NCBI GenBank assembly: GCA_934402125.1
Contig: CAKRTY010000032.1
Location: forward strand, 1-10,448
DNA from: an uncultured Anaerosacchariphilus sp.
Lineage (GTDB): Bacteria > Bacillota > Clostridia > Lachnospirales > Lachnospiraceae
Direction: 5' to 3'
Length of the DNA: 10,448 nucleotides
The stretch's first letter is position 1; each line of letters begins with the position of its first letter. The notes under the pieces are model-generated. The model was not told the origin of the DNA and did no database searches. It was given only the letters and a program-made list of their open reading frames with translations. Both the position numbers and the translations under genes were made by a program. Shown here piece after piece: positions 1 through 8,762 of the stretch.

Positions 1-1772
<1,772 letters not shown>

Positions 1773-3689
1773 CTATTCATACACACGTACGGTGTGATAT
1801 CCCTGGTGAATTGCGTCAAATACCTTTCCGGGCTTTACATTATCTCCAATCTGTACCACCTCATAGCCTGCCTCCAGGATATTGTGATATAAATCATGGT
1901 TTGCCCGGAAGCCGGTGGAAAAGATTACCGTATCGCAGGAAATGCTTCTCTCTTCCCCCTCATGCTCCACAAGAACCTGATCATCCAGGATTTCTTTTGT
2001 TCTGGTTCCCCTGAGCACCGTTACGCCACTGTGCTCCAACATATAACGGATATTCTGCTTATTGGCTACAAAGGACGGTGCCATCAGTACATCCGGCATA
2101 AGCTCTACCACCGTGACCTCTTTTCCCTGGGTGCTGAATTCGCACGCCATCTCGCAACCTACTTCGCCGCCACCAATGATAACCACTCTGTTTCCAACCT
2201 TCCGCTGTCCCAGAAGGGCCGGAACGGCTGTCATCACCATTTCTTTTTCGTGTCCCGGAATCGGAATCACAACCGGGTTTGCTCCCGCTGCTACCACTAC
2301 GAAATCCGGATTTACATCCTGTACATCCTTCAATGTTACTTCTTTTCCAAGCTTCACCTGTACCTTGTATTTATAAACCTGGCGGATCAGGTAATCCAGC
2401 TGATCCTTCACATCCTTTTTGAAGCTCATGGCCGCCGCTGCTGCCAGCGCTCCGCCCATGTAAGTATTCTTTTCAAAAAGAACCGTTTCAAATCCACGCT
2501 CCGCGGCGGTAGCCGCAGCCTTCAGTCCCGCTGGACCCGCACCGATGACCAGTACCTTTTTCTTCTCAGGCGCCTTCACCAGCCGGTACTCATTTTCATG
2601 CATGCACAGCGGATTTACCGCGCAGGGTCTTGCATGTCCCTTCATGGAATTAAAGTGACATTCTCCGCAGCCGATACAGGGAACGATCTCATCCAGCTGT
2701 CCCTTCTTTACCTTGTTGGGCCAGTGGGGATCCGCAATCAGTCCGTGACCAATGGAAATCAAATCCACCACGCCGTCCGCGACTGCCTGCTCTGCCACAT
2801 CTGGATGATTCAGCTTTCCATGGGCCATAATCGGCACATCTCCGGTAACGGTACGAATAATCTTCGCAGCCTCCAGATCGAAGCCCGGCTTCTGATATAC
2901 GCTGCTTACCATTCTCCAACGGCAGGAATAAGCGCCTCTGCCGAAATGAATCAAATCCACCGGAATCTCCGCCAGTCTTCTTGCAATGGCCAGACCCTCT
3001 TCCAACGGACGCTCTTCGTCATCCACACTGTCCAGCGTCATCTTAACTGCAATCGGGAAATCCTTTCCGCAGGTCTTTCTGACCTCTTCAATAATCTCAA
3101 ACAGAAATCTCTGACGATTTTCAAAGCTTCCTCCGTACTCGTCGGTTCTATGATTCCATTTCGCGGAAGTGAACTGGTCAATCAGGTATCCGCCGTATCC
3201 GTGGATTTCAATGATATCCACACCTGCGTCCTTGGCCAGCTTGGCCGACTCACCCATAGCCTTTACCAGTCGCTTCACACCATCAGTGGGAAGTTCTCTG
3301 CAAATCAGCTCCGGATTATAATAATTTGGACAGGGGCTTGCGGAATAGGGCGCGGTATGGGGGTCAATCCAGTTCATTCTTCCGATCCCCGGTGAAAGCT
3401 GGATTCCGAACTTTGCCCCGTAGATATGAACGCGCTCTACAATCTGGTTCAGCATATAAACATGTTTATTGCTGTTTAGCAACTGACAGGCAGGGGGCTC
3501 AAATTCATCGGAAACACATACCGCTCCGGTCAGCACCAGTCCGGCTCCGCCTTTGGCCCGCTCTCCGTAATACTCTACATCTTTTTGATTGAAAGCGCAG
3601 CTCTGATCCGTTGTGGTTCCCATGGGAGCCAGTACAACACGGTTTTTCAGAGTTAGCTTTCCAATATGAAACTCTTCAAATAACTTCAT
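1773..3689 (-). CDS. Old-yellow-enzyme-type NAD(P)H:flavin oxidoreductase (FadH/BaiCD-like, FMN + Fe-S + FAD)
   Basis: This is a cytoplasmic ene-reductase of the 2,4-dienoyl-CoA reductase/BaiCD/BaiH class, which passes hydride from NAD(P)H through FAD, an Fe-S cluster and FMN to an activated C=C bond. The FMN TIM barrel fills about residues 1-330. It carries the active-site segment HGYGGYLIDQF (His163, Tyr168, the latter matching E. coli FadH Tyr166) and NHRTDEYGGSFENR. The cluster cysteines are Cys338, Cys341, Cys344 and Cys356; the third gap is one residue shorter than the C-x2-C-x3-C-x11-C I recall for FadH. Two dinucleotide folds follow: VIGAGPAG (381-388) and VVIIGGGEVG (502-511). The 638-residue length is normal for the class. 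The start is ATG at 3689 with AGGAGG four bases upstream. It is the first gene of the operon with the PTS permease and faces a TetR gene. The substrate is unknown: an enone, dienoyl-CoA, cinnamate-like or steroid compound would all suit the fold. Confidence 0.93.
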   Translation of the reverse strand: MKLFEEFHIGKLTLKNRVVLAPMGTTTDQSCAFNQKDVEYYGERAKGGAGLVLTGAVCVSDEFEPPACQLLNSNKHVYMLNQIVERVHIYGAKFGIQLSPGIGRMNWIDPHTAPYSASPCPNYYNPELICRELPTDGVKRLVKAMGESAKLAKDAGVDIIEIHGYGGYLIDQFTSAKWNHRTDEYGGSFENRQRFLFEIIEEVRKTCGKDFPIAVKMTLDSVDDEERPLEEGLAIARRLAEIPVDLIHFGRGAYSCRWRMVSSVYQKPGFDLEAAKIIRTVTGDVPIMAHGKLNHPDVAEQAVADGVVDLISIGHGLIADPHWPNKVKKGQLDEIVPCIGCGECHFNSMKGHARPCAVNPLCMHENEYRLVKAPEKKKVLVIGAGPAGLKAAATAAERGFETVLFEKNTYMGGALAAAAAMSFKKDVKDQLDYLIRQVYKYKVQVKLGKEVTLKDVQDVNPDFVVVAAGANPVVIPIPGHEKEMVMTAVPALLGQRKVGNRVVIIGGGEVGCEMACEFSTQGKEVTVVELMPDVLMAPSFVANKQNIRYMLEHSGVTVLRGTRTKEILDDQVLVEHEGEERSISCDTVIFSTGFRANHDLYHNILEAGYEVVQIGDNVKPGKVFDAIHQGYHTVRVYE

Positions 3690-3700
3690 CTTTCCTCCTA

Positions 3701-3716
3701 TGTTTCTTTGGTAACA
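3701..3716. promoter_or_regulatory. Predicted TetR operator copy 1 (reductase leader)
   Basis: This 16-base site, TGTTTC-N4-GTAACA, matches the palindrome TGTTAC-N4-GTAACA at 11 of the 12 arm positions. It lies in the predicted leader of the reductase gene, directly upstream of the ribosome site. Its start is 21 bases from copy 2, about two helical turns, so two regulator dimers could sit on the same DNA face. Assignment to the divergent TetR protein is inferred from position. Confidence 0.6.
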
Positions 3717-3721
3717 TTTTT

Positions 3722-3737
3722 TTATACCTCGGTAACA
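3722..3737. promoter_or_regulatory. Predicted TetR operator copy 2 (at reductase transcription start)
   Basis: This 16-base site, TTATAC-N4-GTAACA, is the second copy of the TGTTAC-N4-GTAACA motif, with an intact right arm and a weaker left arm. It begins next to the predicted transcription start of the reductase-PTS operon (about 3738, minus strand). A bound repressor there would block promoter clearance. Confidence 0.55.
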
Positions 3738-3744
3738 CAGTCAT

Positions 3745-3773
3745 ATATTATCAAACCTCTATCCGCCTGTCAA
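3745..3773 (-). promoter_or_regulatory. Sigma-A promoter of the reductase-PTS operon
   Basis: On the minus strand, TTGACA (3768-3773) and TAATAT (3745-3750) are separated by exactly 17 bases. This predicts a start near 3738 and a leader of about 49 bases before the reductase ATG. The leader contains operator copies 1 and 2. Confidence 0.82.
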
Positions 3774-3829
3774 TACGGCTAAATTCACAACATTTTACTA
3801 TTATTTTTATGCAACTTATACATTTACAA

Positions 3830-3858
3830 TTGAACTGCAGGCTTTTTGCTGTTATAAT
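3830..3858 (+). promoter_or_regulatory. Sigma-A promoter of the divergent TetR gene
   Basis: TTGAAC (3830-3835) and a perfect TATAAT (3853-3858) are separated by 17 bases. The predicted start is near 3865, which falls on operator copy 3. This fits negative autoregulation. The two divergent promoters have their -35 boxes back to back, with about 56 AT-rich bases between them. Confidence 0.85.
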
Positions 3859-3863
3859 GTATT

Positions 3864-3879
3864 TGTTACCACAGTAACA
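3864..3879. promoter_or_regulatory. Predicted TetR operator copy 3 (at its own transcription start)
   Basis: This is the best copy: a perfect inverted repeat TGTTAC-CACA-GTAACA. It lies over the predicted transcription start of the TetR gene, six bases after its TATAAT box and about 25 bases before the ATG, as expected for autorepression. Confidence 0.68.
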
Positions 3880-3903
3880 TAGTCATACAAACAGAGGACT
3901 TTT

Positions 3904-4503
3904 ATGAATGACACAACATTAACTACTAAGGAACAGATTCGGGAAATTGCTTTGGATTTATTTCAGAAACATGGGTATGAGAATGTAAAGATTATGGATA
4001 TCTGCAAGTCCGCAGGCGTCACAAAGCGGACCTTCTATTATCATTTTACTTCAAAAAATGATTTACTTACGGGAATTACGAAATATCTGGGAATCAAGGC
4101 AGAACAGCTTCTGGCTTCCATAACCTTATCCAAAGGCCCCACAGAAACCTTCTGGGAGCTTATGAGCGTCTACTGTACCAACAGCGAAAAATACGGAGCG
4201 AACATCATCAAGCAGCTGTATATCATTACGTTGGAAGAGGGCGGCGACGCGGATTTTCCCTTTGATGCCCACCTATATCCCATCGCTCGGCAGCTTATTG
4301 TAAATGCCCAGGCTGCCTCCGAAATCCGTACCGATGTCCCGCCCGACGAGCTTGTCTATACGGTATACCATACGCTCCGCAGTCTTTCCCTTACCTGGGC
4401 CGCGCAAAATGGCTCCTTTAACCTTACGGAAGAATTCAAAAAATGCTTCAAGGCTGTTCTGGGAATCCAGCCCGGACATTCCTTCTCTTATCTGGAAGAC
4501 TAA
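3904..4503 (+). CDS. TetR/AcrR-family transcriptional regulator (probable repressor of the reductase-PTS operon)
   Basis: This 199-residue protein is of usual TetR length. The N-terminal domain (about 8-55) shows the family pattern: a helix TKEQIREIALDLFQKHGY, then the helix-turn-helix VKIMDICKSAGVTKRTFYYHF (about 28-48) followed by SKNDLL. The rest (about 60-199) is the variable ligand-binding and dimerisation domain and resembles no specific subfamily that I can name. The ATG at 3904 has AGAGGA five bases upstream. It diverges from the reductase-PTS operon, and the shared 214-base intergenic region carries three related palindromes placed on both transcription starts. Control of both units is therefore the likely role. 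The ligand is probably a substrate or product of the reductase or PTS, but nothing in the sequence identifies it. A hairpin terminator follows within ten bases of the stop. Confidence 0.9.
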   Translation: MNDTTLTTKEQIREIALDLFQKHGYENVKIMDICKSAGVTKRTFYYHFTSKNDLLTGITKYLGIKAEQLLASITLSKGPTETFWELMSVYCTNSEKYGANIIKQLYIITLEEGGDADFPFDAHLYPIARQLIVNAQAASEIRTDVPPDELVYTVYHTLRSLSLTWAAQNGSFNLTEEFKKCFKAVLGIQPGHSFSYLED

Positions 4504-4509
4504 GAAAAT

Positions 4510-4556
4510 AATCCCCATCAGACACTTTGCGACACGTATCTGATGGGGATTTCTTT
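4510..4556. terminator. Bidirectional Rho-independent terminator between convergent genes
   Basis: A stem of 12 perfect pairs (4511-4522 with 4539-4550), plus one A-T pair outside it, encloses a 16-base loop. On the plus strand it is followed by TTCTTT. On the minus strand the flank reads TATTTTCTTA. It can therefore end both the TetR transcript (stop at 4503) and the convergent small gene (stop at 4569). Confidence 0.85.
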
Positions 4557-4568
4557 AAACATTATCTT

Positions 4569-4979
4569 TTATCTCGGCTCCGATTTTCCCGCAAAATGCG
4601 GATAGCTGTTCTTATCGTCGTAATAGTACCAGGTTCTTCCGCAAATCTCCGCCGGATGCTGTGTGTCTCCTTCCGGAATCGGCGCTTCCGCATTGCAGAT
4701 CTCCTGATCGTGCATAAACAATACGTGATGTACCGGTTCATCGAACTGGATAAACCACTCCTCCCAGGGATAGTCCTTCTCCCGAAGCTCCTTCGGCGGA
4801 ACCGCGTGAATCACATACTCCCGGATTCCTTCTACCGTACAGGGAATCTTCTGCCAGGAATAGGACGCGTACAGCCGGTCCGTCTCCTCGTTCAGGCCGC
4901 CGAAGATCTCCTCACAGTTGTATCCGAGGGCTTCCAGCTCCTTCTTGATACCCTCCTGCTCCAGTTTTTCCAAAAGCAT
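4569..4979 (-). CDS. Hypothetical small soluble protein (136 aa), family not recognised
   Basis: I do not recognise this protein. It has 136 residues, is acidic, has no signal peptide and has no hydrophobic stretch long enough for a membrane helix, so it should be cytoplasmic. It is rich in Trp, Tyr, Glu and Pro, with features such as DYPWEEWFIQFDEP and RTWYYYDDKN. It has three cysteines (in GYNCEE, KIPCTV, AEICGR) and several histidines (HAVPP, HHVLFMHD), but no familiar metal or catalytic motif. The start at 4979 is supported by AGGAGG eight bases upstream; another ATG at 4986 is out of frame. It appears to be transcribed alone, with a candidate promoter at 5038-5066 and the shared terminator at 4510-4556. 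The normal-looking codon use and good ribosome site argue that it is real. Nothing in the context ties it to either neighbouring module. Confidence 0.75.
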   Translation of the reverse strand: MLLEKLEQEGIKKELEALGYNCEEIFGGLNEETDRLYASYSWQKIPCTVEGIREYVIHAVPPKELREKDYPWEEWFIQFDEPVHHVLFMHDQEICNAEAPIPEGDTQHPAEICGRTWYYYDDKNSYPHFAGKSEPR

Positions 4980-5037
4980 ACCTCATACCTCCTGCTGCAT
5001 CTGCGATGCTAAATTTTATTGTAAAACCACTGGTTCT

Positions 5038-5066
5038 ATTATAGCAAAACGGCCTGTGACAGTAAA
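5038..5066 (-). promoter_or_regulatory. Candidate promoter of the 136-aa gene
   Basis: On the minus strand, a perfect TATAAT (5038-5043) lies 17 bases from TTTACT (5061-5066, 4 of 6 matches to the -35 consensus). It is 58 bases upstream of the ATG. The -35 box falls in the loop of the upstream operon's terminator, so the two signals share the same DNA. Confidence 0.5.
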
Positions 5067-5077
5067 GCCACAGACCG
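5046..5077 (-). terminator. Rho-independent terminator of the efflux operon
   Basis: An 11-position stem (5067-5077 with 5050-5060) that tolerates two G-U or mismatch positions encloses a 6-base loop. On the minus strand it is followed by TTTT (5046-5049). It lies 25 bases after the TetR stop codon, where the end of the adaptor-pump-regulator transcript is expected. Confidence 0.72.
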
Positions 5078-5101
5078 CTTTCTTTCTTCTATTATTTGCT
5101 C

Positions 5102-5743
5102 TTATTTCACTGCCTGCAGAAAGCCCTCGCACAGATAGGTTCCCATCTCCTCCGGACGGAAATCCCCGGTCCGGTTTTCCTCTCCCAGATACATCACCAG
5201 AGAGGTCAGGCTGCCAAGCAGCATATACACCGCCGCCTGCTTCGGGAGCCCCTTCCGGATATAGCATTCCCGCATGCCGCAGTCACACAGCTTTCCCAGA
5301 ATCATCATGGGGCCCATATCGCCGCACTGCCTGCTTTCCGCAAGCATGCTCTGCAGCTTCTTCATAATATCGTCCTTAGCCGCTCCCGGATGGGTAGACA
5401 GAAACATAAGCCGCGCAAAGGCCCTCTGCTCCTGCACACAATCCACCACCCAGCGGTAGCAGTAATGAATCTTTTCCTCAAAGCCCGGAATATTTTCCAG
5501 TCTTTCCCAGCTCTCCACGCCCTGGGTCTGGGCATCATAGATAATGGCTCCCGCAATGATTTCTTCTTTACAGCTGAAATAATCGTAGGCCGTTCCCTTA
5601 CCGATACCGGCACGCTTCGTAATATCCGCCACGGTCAGGGCATTGACGTCCGCATTTTCATTCAGAAGCTCCAGGACTGCATCGTAGAGGGCCTTTACCT
5701 TGGGCTTCAGCTCAGGCATTGACTTCGTTTTCTGCAGTTCCAT
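5102..5743 (-). CDS. TetR/AcrR-family regulator of the RND efflux operon
   Basis: This is a 213-residue TetR-family DNA-binding protein. The helix-turn-helix is at about residues 36-56 (LTVADITKRAGIGKGTAYDYF), followed by SCKEEII. The remainder is a helical effector domain of usual size. It is the last gene of the operon, and its start lies inside the pump gene, overlapping it by 32 bases. ATG 5743 is preferred because GGAGG lies ten bases upstream; the internal ATG at 5719 (Met9) has only a weak ribosome site. A perfect 24-base palindrome of the CCGACCGAC type sits just after the operon promoter, which suggests that this protein represses its own operon until a pump substrate or membrane-active compound binds. 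The effector domain contains several cysteines (Cys-Asp-Cys and nearby), but no clear metal site can be assigned. Confidence 0.92.
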   Translation of the reverse strand: MELQKTKSMPELKPKVKALYDAVLELLNENADVNALTVADITKRAGIGKGTAYDYFSCKEEIIAGAIIYDAQTQGVESWERLENIPGFEEKIHYCYRWVVDCVQEQRAFARLMFLSTHPGAAKDDIMKKLQSMLAESRQCGDMGPMMILGKLCDCGMRECYIRKGLPKQAAVYMLLGSLTSLVMYLGEENRTGDFRPEEMGTYLCEGFLQAVK

Positions 5744-8700
5744 GCTTTCTAAGCCTCCATTTCCGCGGTTTTTTCGGCCCCTTTTCTTTTTTATTTCCGT
5801 AAGCCATCAGATAGAATACCGGCATTAACAAAAGAATCAGAATCGTAGAGGCAGTCAGGCCGCCGATGATAATGATACCCATGCTCTGCATCATTTCCGT
5901 TCCGGTTCCCAGTCCCAGTGACATGGGAATCATGGAAATAACGGTAGTCAGCGTAGTAATCAGAATCGGCCGGAGTCTCGTCTTTCCACTTTCAATCAGC
6001 GCGTCCTCCAGTCCCAGTCCTTCCTCATTCATCAGGGCATGGACGCCATCCACATACAGGATACCGTTATTTACTACGATACCCACCAGCATCATGATAC
6101 CCATCATGGAAATCATGGTCAACGACTGTCCGGACAGAAAGAGAAGTCCGAAGGAACCAATCAGGCTGAAGGGGATGCTCAGCATGACCATCAGGGAATA
6201 CTTCGGAGATTCAAACTGCATGGCCATAACCAGGAATACCAGGAATACTGCTGCTGCAATCGCCTTACCGATGGCCGTAAAGGTCTCTGTCATCATCTCG
6301 TCCATGGTGTCCTTGGTCTGTTCCACAGAATCCGGAAGCTTTGTATCTGCCACCAGCTTATCCAGCGCCGCGTCCACCGCGTCCGTATCCTCTGAGACAC
6401 AGGAGGCGGTAATGGTGGTAGTGTATTTTCCGTCCTGTTTCATGACGGTCTGCTGGGAATCGGTATATTGCAGGGTCGCCATCTCTGACAGAGGTACGCC
6501 GCCGACGGAGGCGTCCAGAAGTGTGCTCGCCTTCGTGTAGGTGCCTTCCGGATACTCCAGCATGACACTGTATTCCTCGCCATTTGACGTAATGGTCATG
6601 GCCTCGGTTCCGCTGATCATACTGTAGAGTCCCCCTGCTGCCTGTATAGGCGTCATACCGTGAGCCATAGCGTCCAACGGATCAATTACCACCCGGATCT
6701 GGGTAGCGCCTTCACCGGCATCCGAGGACACGTTCAACACGCCCGAAATATTCCAGGCCTTTTCCTGAAGGTCAGAAACCGCTTCCTTCAGATCATCCAG
6801 ATTGGTCGAAGCCAGGGTTACGCTTCCGCCGCTTGACGTGAGCATCATGGTGGACATTTGGCTGCTGACGGTGATATCCAGCTGTACGCCGGTCATATCC
6901 TTCGTCTTCTGCAGCCACTCATCTGCCACCTCCTGGCTGGACATCTTCCGCTCCTCCTTCAGATTAACGGAAATGGTTCCGGATCCCTTGGAGGATGTCA
7001 GGGTATAGCTGTCCACGTCCTCGTGGGCCGCCACCATAGCCTCAATCTCCTGCATTTTTTTATCTACTTCTTCTGCTTTGGTACCGCTGCGGAAGGCAGC
7101 CGCCACGGAAATGGTTCCCTCGTCCATGGCCGGCATCAGCTCCACCTTCATCAGCGCCACCAGACCGAAGGACATAACTAACAGCACCACCGCCACCAGA
7201 ACGCTCAGCTTCTTCTTATGTAAGAGCTTCCGCTCCAGCCTGTCATATTTCTCCTTAACCTTATCCAGAAATCCGTTCAGCTTCAGTTCCTTTTTCTCCT
7301 GCGGTTTGAAGATACAGAAGAACAGGGGAACCAGAGTCAGCGCGGAAATCAGGGACGCCAGCATGGCGATGATAATCGTATAGCCCAGCTGTCCGAAGAT
7401 CTGTCCGGTCAGTCCGGTCTGGATACACAGAGGCAGGTATACCACGACTGTGGTAATCGTAGAAGCCACGATAGAGCCTGCCACACCTCTGGTACCGATT
7501 TCCGCAGCCTCCCGAAAGCCCGGCTTTTTATCCTTCGCCCGGAAACAGCTCTCCAGTACCACGCTGGAGCTGTCTACCATCATACCGATGGCAATCACCA
7601 GCGCACCCAGGGTAATGATATTCAGCGAAAAGCCTGCCACGGCCATGACAATCACCGTCACCAGCAGGGAGATGGGCATGGCGCTTCCTACAATCAGGCT
7701 GGCCTTCCAGTCGCCGAAGAAAATAAACAGCACCAGCATAGACAGGATGACGCCCATGAGCAGCGTGCTTCCTACTGATTTTACAGCCAGAAGAATCATA
7801 TCTGACACGTCGTAGGAGGCTGTCGCCACCAGTCCCGGATGCTCCTTCTGCAGCCGCTCCATGGTCTTTCTGACGTCCCGCACTACTCCCAGGGTACTTG
7901 CGCTCTGGTTCTTGGTAACACTAACCGTCAGGGTTTCTTCGCCATTATAACGGCTGATGCTGTCCGGCTCCTTCTGGGACCACTGCACGTCGGCCACGTC
8001 CGACAGATGAATCAGGCTGCCTGTGGCGGTAAACAGAGGAATCTGCCGCAGATCCTCTACCGTGGTCACATCCGCCGTACTGATTGCACTGATGGATTGA
8101 CTGCCCTGCTCCAGGGAACCGATGGGGACTGTAAAATCTGTGGTCGCGATAAACTGGGCGATGCCGCTCATGGTCAGTCCGTACTGATTCATGGCCTCCT
8201 CGTCCAGCTTCACCTGAATATAATTCTCCCGTCCGCCGCTGACCTCCACACTGGCCACCGAGCTTACCGCCTTCAGCTCCGGCACAATCTCATCATTGGC
8301 CAGGGAGAGAACGTCGCTGCCGTCGGTGGTGCTTAAGGAATACATCATACTGGGCATGGAATTGATATCCATTTTCATAACGATGGGACTCTGGCAGTCA
8401 TCCGGCAGAGAACGCTCCACCGAATCCAGCGCCGCGCGGAGATCCAGGTACGCGTCGTTGGTATCCACACTGTAATCATACTGCAGGAGAACCATGGAAC
8501 TGTTCTCCTGGGAATAGGTGGTAACGGAATCCACACCGCTTAAGGCTCCCACCTTGCCTTCTATCTCAGAGCTTACCAGCTCCTCTACGGATTCCGGATC
8601 CGCTCCCGGATAAATGGTCATAACCATCATCACCGGCATATCCATATCCGGCATCAGCTCTAGTCTCAGGCCCAGAAGGGACGAGATACCGAATACCGCC

Positions 8701-8762
8701 AGCGCCAGGACAACCAGAAGGGTTGTGACCGGTCTTTTTAAGGAAAATTTTGTCAGACTCAT
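5712..8762 (-). CDS. RND-family efflux transporter (AcrB/HAE1-like)
   Basis: This 1016-residue proton-driven exporter sits in the cytoplasmic membrane. It has the family layout: TM1 at about 12-32, a first porter loop (33-320), a TM block (about 322-485), TM7 at about 519-538, a second porter loop (539-825) and a final TM block (about 829-988), ending in a basic tail. The repeated halves are visible in LRLELMPDMD and MKVELMPAMD after TM1 and TM7. In TM4 the relay segment is GMMVDSSSVVLES, with Asp397 matching AcrB Asp407 but Ser398 at the Asp408 position. In TM10 GIVVNNGIL puts Asn898 where AcrB has Lys940. The gene starts at the base after the adaptor stop (TAAATG), so translation is probably coupled. 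Substrates are unknown; drugs, bile salts, lipids or lipopeptides (as for Bacillus SwrC) are possible. No outer-membrane factor is encoded nearby. Confidence 0.93.
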   Translation of the reverse strand: MSLTKFSLKRPVTTLLVVLALAVFGISSLLGLRLELMPDMDMPVMMVMTIYPGADPESVEELVSSEIEGKVGALSGVDSVTTYSQENSSMVLLQYDYSVDTNDAYLDLRAALDSVERSLPDDCQSPIVMKMDINSMPSMMYSLSTTDGSDVLSLANDEIVPELKAVSSVASVEVSGGRENYIQVKLDEEAMNQYGLTMSGIAQFIATTDFTVPIGSLEQGSQSISAISTADVTTVEDLRQIPLFTATGSLIHLSDVADVQWSQKEPDSISRYNGEETLTVSVTKNQSASTLGVVRDVRKTMERLQKEHPGLVATASYDVSDMILLAVKSVGSTLLMGVILSMLVLFIFFGDWKASLIVGSAMPISLLVTVIVMAVAGFSLNIITLGALVIAIGMMVDSSSVVLESCFRAKDKKPGFREAAEIGTRGVAGSIVASTITTVVVYLPLCIQTGLTGQIFGQLGYTIIIAMLASLISALTLVPLFFCIFKPQEKKELKLNGFLDKVKEKYDRLERKLLHKKKLSVLVAVVLLVMSFGLVALMKVELMPAMDEGTISVAAAFRSGTKAEEVDKKMQEIEAMVAAHEDVDSYTLTSSKGSGTISVNLKEERKMSSQEVADEWLQKTKDMTGVQLDITVSSQMSTMMLTSSGGSVTLASTNLDDLKEAVSDLQEKAWNISGVLNVSSDAGEGATQIRVVIDPLDAMAHGMTPIQAAGGLYSMISGTEAMTITSNGEEYSVMLEYPEGTYTKASTLLDASVGGVPLSEMATLQYTDSQQTVMKQDGKYTTTITASCVSEDTDAVDAALDKLVADTKLPDSVEQTKDTMDEMMTETFTAIGKAIAAAVFLVFLVMAMQFESPKYSLMVMLSIPFSLIGSFGLLFLSGQSLTMISMMGIMMLVGIVVNNGILYVDGVHALMNEEGLGLEDALIESGKTRLRPILITTLTTVISMIPMSLGLGTGTEMMQSMGIIIIGGLTASTILILLLMPVFYLMAYGNKKEKGPKKPRKWRLRKHGTAENEVNA

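Larger units (their letters stand above)
3725..3887 (+). repeat. Direct repeat of 21 bases flanking the divergent promoter region
   Basis: Bases 3725-3745 and 3867-3887 are identical at 18 of 21 positions and lie 142 bases apart in the same orientation. Each unit contains the GTAACA operator arm followed by a shared AGTCATA tail. The similarity therefore extends beyond the palindrome, which points either to an extended binding site or to an old local duplication of the operator. Confidence 0.7.

Noticed and set aside
1896..3395. A 499-codon plus-strand open frame antisense to the reductase gene
   Set aside because: It lies fully opposite a clearly conserved flavoenzyme gene, its product has low-complexity His/Arg/Leu-rich composition with no domain, and no ribosome site supports it. 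It is a codon-bias shadow.
1773..3689. Bilirubin reductase (BilR) identity for the reductase
   Set aside because: As I recall, BilR carries an HGDR motif in the active site. This protein has HGYGGYL with the FadH-like tyrosine, and no bilS/bilT-like gene is beside it.
1773..3689. Part of a bile-acid 7-alpha-dehydroxylation (bai) operon
   Set aside because: The length resembles BaiCD, but none of the other bai genes (CoA ligase, CoA transferase, dehydratase, hydroxysteroid dehydrogenase) occurs in the window, and the partner gene is a PTS permease.
4273..4543. Short open frames over the 3' end of the first TetR gene
   Set aside because: They overlap a complete TetR gene and its terminator and have no ribosome site or domain.
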